A stretch of DNA of 64,000 nt, taken from assembly GCA_943370215.1 (NCBI GenBank), contig CALRQC020000006.1:1-64000 (forward strand), given 5' to 3'. The notes below the pieces were generated by a model. It searched no databases, was not told the DNA's origin, and saw only the letters and a program-made list of their open reading frames with translations. The position numbers and the translations under genes are program-made. This document shows positions 57,519-64,000 of the stretch, piece by piece. How positions within the stretch are numbered: position 1 is the stretch's first letter; each line of letters begins with the position of its first letter. The DNA comes from Niveispirillum sp943370215. GTDB lineage: Bacteria; Pseudomonadota; Alphaproteobacteria; Azospirillales; Azospirillaceae.

Positions 57519-57613
57519 CTCTACCGTCACCCCGGCGAAGGCCGGGGTCCAGGTGCCGCAAGCGCCTCGCTCTACGATACTGGACCCCGGCCTTCGCCGG
57601 GGTGACGGTAGAG
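57519..57613. repeat. Large inverted repeat with 34-bp perfect arms after murA
   Basis: Arm 1 (57519-57552) begins CTCTACCGTCACCCCGGCG and is the exact reverse complement of arm 2 (57580-57613), with a 27-bp spacer. Each arm also contains an internal palindrome CCCCGGC-GAAG-GCCGGGG. It resembles the short dispersed palindromic elements (CGTCACCCCGGCGAAGGCCGGGGTCCAG type) found in many alphaproteobacterial intergenic regions. It may fold into a cruciform or long RNA hairpin. Confidence 0.85.
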
Positions 57614-57723
57614 GGGGGGCAGGGGTGGAAAGGCCAGCGTGTGCCCAACGGCCTGCCCCCTTAAAATCCCCACCATCCCCACCCATCTAAGCCCCATCCC
57701 CTGATCACCGGAGAGAAGCAGCG

Positions 57724-58173
57724 ATGACCGGATTGCGTTTGGCCGCGATGGATGCCCAGGATCTGGCGGTGCTGTCGGCCATTCTGCAGGACGCCATCGT
57801 GCCCATCGGCGACATTGCCTTTCTGCCCGGAGAGCAATGCTTTGTGGCCGTGGCCAATCGCTTCCGCTGGGAAGGGGAGGGGACACCCGCCGGCCCCACG
57901 CCCGATGCCGGCCATGCCGGCGAACGGGTGAATTGCGGCCTGCGTTTCCTGGGCGTTACCCGTGTCGCCTATCGCGGGTTCGATCTGCGCCGGCGTGACC
58001 AGTTCCTCTCCCTGCTGGCGATTGAGGTGGCCGATGACGGGGCCAGCCTGCTGCTGCGGCTGGCCGGCGGCGGGGATATCCGCCTGTCGGTGGCGCGGCT
58101 GGAGGTACGGCTGGCCGATATCGGGGAGCCATGGCCCGCCGTGGCGCGGCCCGCGCATCCTGTCTCCAACTGA
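57724..58173 (+). CDS. DUF2948 family protein
   Basis: The 149-residue protein (LRLAAMDAQDLAVLSAILQDAI; RFRWEG; RVNCGLRF; LLAIEVADDGASLLLRLAGGGDIRL) matches DUF2948, a small family that sits between murA and hisG/hisD in alphaproteobacteria. Its role is unknown. A repeat of about 95 bp separates it from murA. Confidence 0.9.
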   Translation: MTGLRLAAMDAQDLAVLSAILQDAIVPIGDIAFLPGEQCFVAVANRFRWEGEGTPAGPTPDAGHAGERVNCGLRFLGVTRVAYRGFDLRRRDQFLSLLAIEVADDGASLLLRLAGGGDIRLSVARLEVRLADIGEPWPAVARPAHPVSN

Positions 58174-58266
58174 TCGCACCCCAGCCTTTCGCCCCCCGCG
58201 TCTGGACGTGGGCGGTTTGGCGTGCCATGTAGTCGCTCCCATTTCCCTACCTGGAGCGTCCAGGAC

Positions 58267-58941
58267 ATGATGCCGTCCGCCCCCCAAGACATGCTGGTGC
58301 TGGCCCTGCCCAAGGGTCGTATCCTGGATGAGGTGAGGCCCCTGTTGCATCATGTGGGCATTGAGCCGGAACCGGATTTCGATAATCCGAAATCCCGCGC
58401 CCTGCGCTTTGCCACCAATCTGCCCCATGTGCAGATCATCCGGGTGCGCAGCTTCGACGTGGCCACCTTCGTGGCCTTCGGCGCGGCCCATCTGGGCGTG
58501 TGCGGCAGCGATGTGCTGATGGAGTTCGATTATCCCGAACTCTATACCCCGCTGGATCTGGGCATCGGCAAATGCCGCATCGCCGTGGCCGAACCGGTGG
58601 ACCTGTCCACCACGGACGATCCCTCGCGCTGGAGCCATGTGCGCGTGGCGACCAAATACCCGGAGATCACCCGCCGGCATTTCGCCGCGCGCGGCGTGCA
58701 GGCGGAATGCATCAAGCTGAACGGGGCCATGGAACTGGCGCCCTCGCTGGGCCTGTGCTCCCGCATCGTCGATCTGGTGTCCACCGGCGTGACGCTGAAG
58801 GCCAATGGCTTGGTGGAGATTGAGCATATCGCCGATATCTCTTCCCGCCTTGTCGTCAACCGTGCCGCGTTCAAGACCCGCCATGGCGAAATCCAGGGCT
58901 GGATCGACCGTTTCCAGGAGGCCATTGGCAATGCCGGTTAA
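58267..58941 (+). CDS. hisG: ATP phosphoribosyltransferase, short form
   Basis: The 224-residue enzyme catalyses the first step of histidine biosynthesis. It has LALPKGRILDE, AHLGVCGSDVLMEFDY and EPVDLSTTDDPSRWSHVRVATKYPEITRRHFAARG. It lacks the C-terminal regulatory domain of long-form HisG, so it needs the HisZ subunit, which is not in this window. It overlaps hisD by 11 bp. ATGs at 58267 and 58270 are equivalent starts. Confidence 0.95.
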   Translation: MMPSAPQDMLVLALPKGRILDEVRPLLHHVGIEPEPDFDNPKSRALRFATNLPHVQIIRVRSFDVATFVAFGAAHLGVCGSDVLMEFDYPELYTPLDLGIGKCRIAVAEPVDLSTTDDPSRWSHVRVATKYPEITRRHFAARGVQAECIKLNGAMELAPSLGLCSRIVDLVSTGVTLKANGLVEIEHIADISSRLVVNRAAFKTRHGEIQGWIDRFQEAIGNAG

Positions 58942-60232
58942 TCTTTCCTCCGCCGATGCCGGGTTCGAGGCAGCCTTTACCGAATTGCTGGGCGCCAAGC
59001 GCGAGGTTCAGGAAGACCTGAACAATGCCGTCGCCGCCATTCTGGCCGATGTGCGGCTGCGCGGTGACGCCGCCCTGCTGGAATACACGCGCCGCTGGGA
59101 CCGGCTGGACCTGACCGCCGACCGGCTGCGCATCACTGCTGACGAGATCAGCGCCGCCATCGCGCTGTGCGACCCGGAAACGCTGGCAGCCTTGCGGCTG
59201 GCGGCGGAACGGATTGAGGCGTTTCATCGTCGCCAGACGGTGGAGGCCACCAGCTACACCGATGCCGCCGGGGTGCGGCTGGGGGCCCGCTGGACCCCGG
59301 TGGGGGCGGTCGGCATCTATGTGCCCGGTGGTACCGCCGCCTATCCCAGCTCCGTGCTGATGAATGCCATCCCCGCCAAGGTTGCGGGCGTGCCGCGCAT
59401 CGCCATGGTGGTGCCGACCCCTGATGGCAAGCTGAACCCGCTGGTGCTGGCGGCTGCCCATCTGGCCGGCGTGACGGAGATTTACCGCATCGGCGGGGCG
59501 CAGGCCGTGGGGGCGCTGGCCTATGGCACGGCGACCATTCCGTCGGTGGACAAGATCACCGGCCCCGGCAATGCCTTTGTCGCCGCCGCCAAGCGGCAGG
59601 TTTTCGGCACGGTTGGCATCGACATGATCGCCGGGCCGTCGGAAATCCTGGTGGTGGCCGATGCGGCCAATGACCCGGCCTGGATTGCGGCTGACCTGTT
59701 AAGCCAAGCGGAACATGATACCTCGGCCCAGTCGATTCTGATCACCGATGATGCCGGCTTTGCCGAATCGGTGGCGGCGGCGGTTGAAATGCATCTGGCG
59801 ACCCTGCCGCGCGCCGCCATCGCGCGTGAAAGCTGGAACGCCCATGGCGCCATCATCAAAGTGGCCAGCCTGGAAGAAGCGGTGGCGCTGGTGGACCGCA
59901 TCGCGCCCGAACATCTGGAACTGGCCGTGGCCGACCCGGATGCGCTGGCCGCCCAGGTGCGCAATGCCGGGGCGATTTTCTTAGGGCGCCACACGCCGGA
60001 AGCCATCGGCGATTATGTCGCGGGGCCGAATCACGTGCTGCCCACGGCGCGGTCGGCCCGCTTCTCCAGCGGTCTGAATGTGCTGGATTTCATGAAGCGG
60101 ACGACGCTGGTGGGCTGTTCCCCGGCGGCCCTGGCCGCCATCGGCCCTGCCGCCGTGGCCCTGGCAGAGGCTGAAGGGCTGGGCGCGCACGCCCTGTCGG
60201 TTGCAATCCGGCTTGCCAACAAGGCCGGCTGA
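58931..60232 (+). CDS. hisD: Histidinol dehydrogenase
   Basis: The 433-residue zinc enzyme performs the last two steps of histidine synthesis. Blocks are WTPVGAVGIYVPGGTAAYPSSVLM, AQAVGALAYGTATIPSVDKITGPGNAFVAAAKR, DMIAGPSEILV, QAEHDTSAQSILI and GPNHVLPTARSARFSSGL. Start MPVNLSSADAG overlaps hisG by 11 bp. Confidence 0.97.
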   Translation: MPVNLSSADAGFEAAFTELLGAKREVQEDLNNAVAAILADVRLRGDAALLEYTRRWDRLDLTADRLRITADEISAAIALCDPETLAALRLAAERIEAFHRRQTVEATSYTDAAGVRLGARWTPVGAVGIYVPGGTAAYPSSVLMNAIPAKVAGVPRIAMVVPTPDGKLNPLVLAAAHLAGVTEIYRIGGAQAVGALAYGTATIPSVDKITGPGNAFVAAAKRQVFGTVGIDMIAGPSEILVVADAANDPAWIAADLLSQAEHDTSAQSILITDDAGFAESVAAAVEMHLATLPRAAIARESWNAHGAIIKVASLEEAVALVDRIAPEHLELAVADPDALAAQVRNAGAIFLGRHTPEAIGDYVAGPNHVLPTARSARFSSGLNVLDFMKRTTLVGCSPAALAAIGPAAVALAEAEGLGAHALSVAIRLANKAG

Positions 60233-60345
60233 CAGCAGGGTAGGGGACGGGCGGTAGTGCCGCCCGCCCCCTTACCAAAGCCGCCGGACCCAACCGGCGG
60301 TACAGACCGGGAGAAGCTGGTGATGCATCAGGAGGCCATGACGCG

Positions 60346-60825
60346 ATGAATGCGCCCCATCACCGGATCGTTCATGTCGAACTGGTCGAAAAACACGTGC
60401 TCCGCCACAATATGGAGGTGGAGCATGAACGGGCCGTGGCGATTTTCGACCTGCTGGACGAAAATCGCTTCGCCCTGGTGGAGATGCCGGATCATGGGCC
60501 GTTCCGCCTGTTCCTCTCGGTGGAGGATAACCGGCTGATCTTTGACATCAGGTCAGAGGATGATCAGCCGCTGAACCGGACCAGCCTGCCGCTGACCCCC
60601 TTCCGCACCATCGTGCGCGACTATTTCATGATCTGCGACAGCTATTACAAGGCGATCAAGACGGCATCGCCCTCGCAGATTGAGGCCATCGATATGGGCC
60701 GACGCGGCCTGCATAATGAAGGATCGGAACTGTTGCGGGAGCGGCTGGCCGGCAAGGTGGAGCTGGATTTCAACACCGCCCGGCGCATCTTCACCCTGAT
60801 CTGCGTGCTGCATATCAGGGGCTGA
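60346..60825 (+). CDS. UPF0262 family protein
   Basis: The 159-residue protein has the family pattern IVHVELVEKHVLRHNMEVEHERAVAIFDLLDENRF, LPLTPFRTIVRDYFMICDSYYKAIKTASPSQIEAIDMGRRGLHNEGSELLRERL and IFTLICVLHIRG. It is conserved next to hisD in alphaproteobacteria. Function unknown. Confidence 0.95.
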   Translation: MNAPHHRIVHVELVEKHVLRHNMEVEHERAVAIFDLLDENRFALVEMPDHGPFRLFLSVEDNRLIFDIRSEDDQPLNRTSLPLTPFRTIVRDYFMICDSYYKAIKTASPSQIEAIDMGRRGLHNEGSELLRERLAGKVELDFNTARRIFTLICVLHIRG

Positions 60826-60832
60826 CGTCAGC

Positions 60833-61273
60833 ATGTCCGCCATCGCCCCCGCCCGCATCTCCTCTGTTCTGTTTGCCTGCACGCATAATTCCATCCGCTC
60901 CCCCATGGCGGAGGGGTTGTTGAAGATGCTGCATGGCAAGACGCTTTATGTAGACAGTGCCGGCGTGCGGGAGGGCGACGCCGACCCGTTCGTCACGGCG
61001 GTGATGGCGGAGCTGGGCGTCGACATGTCCCGCCACCATTGCAAGACTTTCGACCAGTTGCAGGATGACAGCTTCGATCTGGTCATCTCCCTCTCGCCGG
61101 AGGCGCAGCACAAGGCGGTGGAAATGACCCGCACCATGGCCTGTGATGTGGAGTTCTGGCACACGTTCGATCCCTCGCTGGTGGAAGGCAACCGGGAGGC
61201 GCGACTCGATGCCTATCGGCAGGTGCGCGACACCATTTTGAAGCGGTTGAAGGATCGTTTTCCGGACGGTTGA
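60833..61273 (+). CDS. Low-molecular-weight protein phosphatase / arsenate reductase-like protein
   Basis: The 146-residue protein has the P-loop CTHNSIRS (Cys16-x5-Arg22) and the LMW-phosphatase fold (SPMAEGLLKMLHG, VYSAG-like VDSAGVREGD, HCKTFDQLQDDSFDLVISLSPEAQHKAVE). The aspartate in HTFDPSL could be the general acid. It starts 7 bp after UPF0262 and belongs to the conserved infA-maf cluster. It may act on phosphotyrosine; arsenate reduction is less likely because the ArsC-type cysteine triad is absent. Confidence 0.88.
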   Translation: MSAIAPARISSVLFACTHNSIRSPMAEGLLKMLHGKTLYVDSAGVREGDADPFVTAVMAELGVDMSRHHCKTFDQLQDDSFDLVISLSPEAQHKAVEMTRTMACDVEFWHTFDPSLVEGNREARLDAYRQVRDTILKRLKDRFPDG

Positions 61274-61423
61274 GCAAGCGACTGACGCTGCAATTTATCC
61301 CGTTGGAACCCCCATCCCCTGCCATGGGCGGGAAGGGGTGCAGACGTGCGTGGAAAACACTTGACCGCGTGGCGCGCGGCAATCACCTATTTGCCGTTTT
61401 TCAGCGCCAAGACCCAGGAAGAC

Positions 61424-61642
61424 ATGGCCAAGGAAGATCTGATCGAGTTCTCCGGCACGGTGACGGAACTGCTGCCGAATGCGATGTTTCGCGTCAAGCT
61501 CGATAACGAACATGAAGTGCTCGCCCACACCTCCGGCAAGATGCGCAAGAATCGCATCCGCGTGCTGGCGGGGGATCGCGTCAATGTCGAAATGACGCCC
61601 TATGACCTGACCAAGGGGCGGATCACTTTCCGCTTCAAGTAA
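61424..61642 (+). CDS. infA: Translation initiation factor IF-1
   Basis: The 72-residue OB-fold protein starts MAKEDLIEFSGTVTE and has the classic NAMFRVKLDNEHEVLAHTSGKMRKNRIRVLAGDRV and YDLTKGRITFRFK. It is preceded by CAGGAAGAC. Upstream about 150 bp carries no gene. Confidence 0.98.
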   Translation: MAKEDLIEFSGTVTELLPNAMFRVKLDNEHEVLAHTSGKMRKNRIRVLAGDRVNVEMTPYDLTKGRITFRFK

Positions 61643-61657
61643 GCGGAAAGTTGTCTC

Positions 61658-62329
61658 ATGACCTTGCAAGGTACGCCGGCGCTGGCTGGTGACGGGCCCG
61701 GCCCCCTGGCCGGACGCCCGCAACTGGTGCTGGCCTCCGGTTCCCCCCGGCGGCGGGAATTGCTGGCCCAGATCGGGCTGGTGCCGGACGCCGTTGATCC
61801 GGCGGATATCGACGAATCCCCCCTGAAGGATGAATTACCTGCCCCCCACGCCCTGCGTCTGGCGCAGGAAAAGGCGGCGGTGACGGCGGCGCGCCATCCG
61901 GGTGCCATCGTGTTGGCCGCTGATACGGTGGTGGGGCTGGGCCGGCGCATCCTGCCCAAGGCGGATGATGCCGCCACGGCGCGGCAATGCCTGACCCTGC
62001 TGCAGGGCCGGCGGCACCGGGTGCATACCGGCTTTTGCGTCATTGGTGCCGATGGGCGCGTCTGGTCCCGCACGGTGGAAACGGCGGTGATTTTCCGCAC
62101 CCTGTCCGCCCATGAGATTGAAAGCTACATCGCCACCGGCGATTGGCGCGGCAAGGCCGGCGGCTATGCCATCCAGGGGATTGGCAGCCTGTTCGTGCGG
62201 CAGATCGGCGGCAGTTACAGCAATGTGGTGGGCCTGCCGTTGACGGAGGTGGGGGGCACCCTGCGCGCCGCCGGGCTGGACGCCCTGGCGCTGGCCGCGG
62301 CGGCCGCCACTGCACCGAAAGCCGGCTGA
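61658..62329 (+). CDS. maf: Maf family nucleotide pyrophosphatase
   Basis: The 223-residue protein has the Maf signature LVLASGSPRRRELLAQIGL, ADTVVGLGRRILPKA, RRHRVHTGFCVI, ATGDWRGKAGGYAIQGIGSLFVRQIGGSYSNVVGLPL. Maf proteins hydrolyse dTTP/UTP or modified pyrimidine nucleotides and influence septation. It overlaps the RNase gene start by 1 bp (TGATG). Confidence 0.95.
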   Translation: MTLQGTPALAGDGPGPLAGRPQLVLASGSPRRRELLAQIGLVPDAVDPADIDESPLKDELPAPHALRLAQEKAAVTAARHPGAIVLAADTVVGLGRRILPKADDAATARQCLTLLQGRRHRVHTGFCVIGADGRVWSRTVETAVIFRTLSAHEIESYIATGDWRGKAGGYAIQGIGSLFVRQIGGSYSNVVGLPLTEVGGTLRAAGLDALALAAAAATAPKAG

Positions 62330-63507
62330 TGCGCCGGCTGCTGATCGACCGGCGGGGGGCGCTGACGCGCTGTGCCCTGCTGGGCGATGGCATCCTGACT
62401 GATCTTGCCATCGATCATGCGAACCATCCCGGCTGGCTGGGTGCGGTGGCGCTGGGCCGCGTCACCCGCATTGCTGCCGGGCTGGATGCCGCCTTTGTGG
62501 ATTTCGGCGACCGGGTGCCCGGTCTGCTCTCCGCCGCTGATGTGCGGCCCGCCCGCCGTGATGCCAAGATCGGCCAGTTGCTGCGCACCGGCCAATCCGT
62601 GCTGGTGCAGGTGAAGGCCGATGCCCATGGCGACAAGGGCGCCAGCCTGACCGGGGATATCTCCCTGCCGGGCCGTTTCCTGGTCTATACGCCGCTGGGC
62701 GATGGGCTGCATCTTTCCAAGCGCCTGGGCAAGGGGCCGCAGGTGAATGCCCTGCGCGCCCTGTTCGCGGCTGAACTGCCCAACCAGGGCGGCTGGATCG
62801 TGCGCGGGGAGGCGGCGGGGGCGGACCCTGGGCTGGTGCTGGCGGAGGCCGAGGCCCTGCTGGCCCGCTGGCGCCCGGCCAGCTTGAGTGCGGGTGGGGC
62901 GGCCCCCCGCACCCTGATCCCCCCGCCCGATGCCATCCGTCGCGCCGTGACGGAACTGCCGCGTGATGGCTTGGCGGAAATCATGGTGGAGGGGGCAGAG
63001 CTGCTGGCCTCGGTGAAGGCGCTGCTGGCCGATGATGCGCCTGATCTGCTGGCCCTGGTCAAACCCTGGAAGCCGGGGGACGGGCGCCGCCTGTTCGATC
63101 AGGGCGATGTGGATGGCGAAATTGCCCGTGCCGCCGGCCGGCGGGTGCCGCTGGCCTATGGCGGTTCCCTGGTCATCGACCGGACCGAGGCGCTGACCGT
63201 GGTGGATGTGAATGGCGGGGAGCGGGGCAATCCGCTGGCCACCAACCTGGATGCCTGCCCGGAAATCGCCCGCCAATTGCGCCTGCGCAATATTGGCGGC
63301 ATCGTGGTGGTGGATTTTGTCAATATGGGCCGCGCCGGCGACCGCGATGCGGTGGTGCGGGCCTTGAGCGAGGCGGTGGCCGCCGATCCGGTGGCCACCC
63401 ATGTTTACGGCATGTCGCGCCTGGGCCTGGTGGAAGTGACGCGGGCGCGTCGCGGCCCCGCCCTGGCCGACCTGCTGGCCCTGGATGGAAGTGATGAAGA
63501 TGAGTGA
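62329..63507 (+). CDS. Ribonuclease E/G family protein, short form
   Basis: The 392-residue protein has an N-terminal S1-like region (GRVTRIAAGLDAAFVDFGDRVPGLL) and the Rne/Rng catalytic segments LTVVDVNGGERGN and VVVDFVNMGRAGDRDAVVRAL. The zinc-link CPxCG motif of full RNase E/G and a C-terminal scaffold are absent, so it is a compact RNase G-like form. It overlaps maf by 1 bp and yacG by 8 bp. The catalytic Asp residues are present (VVDVN, VVDFV). Confidence 0.92.
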   Translation: MRRLLIDRRGALTRCALLGDGILTDLAIDHANHPGWLGAVALGRVTRIAAGLDAAFVDFGDRVPGLLSAADVRPARRDAKIGQLLRTGQSVLVQVKADAHGDKGASLTGDISLPGRFLVYTPLGDGLHLSKRLGKGPQVNALRALFAAELPNQGGWIVRGEAAGADPGLVLAEAEALLARWRPASLSAGGAAPRTLIPPPDAIRRAVTELPRDGLAEIMVEGAELLASVKALLADDAPDLLALVKPWKPGDGRRLFDQGDVDGEIARAAGRRVPLAYGGSLVIDRTEALTVVDVNGGERGNPLATNLDACPEIARQLRLRNIGGIVVVDFVNMGRAGDRDAVVRALSEAVAADPVATHVYGMSRLGLVEVTRARRGPALADLLALDGSDEDE

Positions 63508-63718
63508 CGATCCCATTGATCTGGCGGCTGCCCGCCCCCGCAAACAGGCGGCCTGCCCCATCTGCAGCCGCCCGGTGGTGGCTGCCTTCAAACCCTTCTG
63601 CTCCAAGCGCTGCGCCGATGTGGACCTGTCCCGCTGGCTGGGGGAGGCCTATCGTGTGCCGGTGGCTCCCGATGATGATGAGGCCGAACAGGCAGATGAA
63701 AAAAATCGGGGCCTGTAA
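63500..63718 (+). CDS. yacG: DNA gyrase inhibitor YacG
   Basis: The 72-residue zinc protein has the four-cysteine pattern CPICSRP and PFCSKRCADVDLSRWLGEAYRVP that defines YacG, which binds GyrB. Its acidic C-terminus follows. It overlaps the RNase gene by 8 bp; ATG 63500 is used, and 63485 or 63494 are alternatives. Confidence 0.95.
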   Translation: MSDDPIDLAAARPRKQAACPICSRPVVAAFKPFCSKRCADVDLSRWLGEAYRVPVAPDDDEAEQADEKNRGL

Positions 63719-63828
63719 AAAAAGTGCTTTACAGGGTCCGGCCAAGTCTCTAAAAGCGCCTCCACCGGACGGCGCGACCAACACCGCCCGGCGCTGAAAC
63801 GGCAGACGCCGACAGCAAATGCGATAGT

Positions 63829-63904
63829 GCCCAGGTAGCTCAGTCGGTAGAGCAGGGGATTGAAAATCCCCGTGTCGGCGGTTCGATTCCGTCCCTGGGC
63901 ACCA
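63829..63904 (+). tRNA. tRNA-Phe (anticodon GAA)
   Basis: A 76-nt cloverleaf: acceptor GCCCAGG/CCTGGGC, D arm GCTC/GAGC, anticodon stem GGGGA/TCCCC around TTGAAAA (GAA), T arm with TTCGATT and encoded ACCA. It closes the conserved alphaproteobacterial cluster. Confidence 0.97.
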
Positions 63905-63920
63905 TTGCATCTCTGGTCTT

Positions 63921-63958
63921 AAGGCCGCGAACATTTGTTCAGCGGCTTTTTTTATTTT
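63921..63958 (+). terminator. Terminator after tRNA-Phe
   Basis: GGCCGCGAACA pairs with TGTTCAGCGGCT (one bulge) and is followed by TTTTTTTATTTT. Confidence 0.88.
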
Positions 63959-63978
63959 CCGTTGTGCAGAAAGCCGGC

Positions 63979-64000
63979 GGCGGTCACTGGGGTGACCGCC
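63979..64000. other. Perfect stem-loop at the right edge
   Basis: GGCGGTCAC-TGGG-GTGACCGCC is a 9-bp perfect stem ending exactly at the window border. It may be the terminator of a gene outside the window. Confidence 0.45.

Noticed and set aside
57519..57613. CRISPR repeat or insertion-sequence terminal repeats
   Set aside because: Only one inverted pair with a 27-bp spacer and no transposase or repeated spacers; it fits a palindromic dispersed element.

Overview
The window is a GC-rich, gene-dense chromosome segment of an alphaproteobacterium. The strongest evidence is the run murA - DUF2948 - hisG (short form) - hisD - UPF0262 - low-molecular-weight phosphatase - infA - maf - RNase E/G - yacG - tRNA-Phe at 56.2-63.9 kb, an arrangement typical of Rhodospirillales and related alphaproteobacteria. 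Poly-hydroxybutyrate genes (phaA-phaB), PAS-containing cytoplasmic chemoreceptors, a MotA-like/OmpA-like gene set and a 7TM-DISM histidine kinase fit an Azospirillum/Niveispirillum-like organism. The genus is an inference. Essentially everything looks chromosomal: there are no transposases, integrases, phage structural genes or CRISPR arrays.

Layout. 1-2909 (minus strand): the 5' part of metH, preceded by a perfect 20-bp palindrome of the kind used by ArsR-family methionine-cycle repressors, behind a 7TM sensor kinase. 3105-9407: a pentapeptide-repeat protein, a three-gene cell-envelope operon (OmpA-like, MotA/ExbB-like, OmpA/MotB-like) and a large DUF2339 membrane protein. 9492-11733: a TonB-dependent siderophore receptor with a Fur-like box and a strong terminator. 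11751-14023: cstA with its ybdD partner. 14385-16750: tRNA-Val, a DUF3108 protein and a small AT-richer island with a DUF4265 protein, a tiny membrane-peptide ORF, a coiled-coil tail-anchored protein and an HTH protein. 16784-24998: gph, glmU, gabD (behind paired operator-like sites), a Rieske oxygenase, a divergent HxlR regulator facing an NTF2-like/SDR pair, and a soluble PAS-PAS chemoreceptor. 25053-26900: an unrecognised three-gene operon of two paralogous membrane coiled-coil proteins plus an RsbW-like ATPase. 27072-36215: pepN, small membrane proteins, SNase-like and SRAP proteins, cysQ, acs and a YciI-EVE-Rieske operon. 36370-41141: a tandem amidohydrolase pair and a membrane chemoreceptor. 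41221-53190: msrA, rsmB, an RraA-like protein, a diguanylate cyclase, an NADP-dependent oxidoreductase, a glycosyltransferase-like fragment, a cNMP-binding protein, DUF188, cold-shock protein, a second orphan sensor kinase, phaA-phaB and a NUDIX hydrolase. 53236-55302: a small lipoprotein, an esterase and a tandemly duplicated tRNA-Thr. 55303-63904: dcd and the conserved murA-to-tRNA-Phe cluster.

The genes do not form one pathway. Recurrent themes are envelope and signal sensing (two related orphan kinases, two chemoreceptors, a GGDEF enzyme, an RsbW-like ATPase), carbon storage and scavenging (acs, phaAB, cstA, gabD, pepN, amidohydrolases) and translation/RNA housekeeping (infA, rsmB, RNase G, tRNAs). 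The best candidates for undescribed biology are the 25.1-26.9 kb membrane/ATPase operon, the amidohydrolase pair in which the second partner has lost its metal ligands, and the small AT-rich island at 15.6-16.75 kb.
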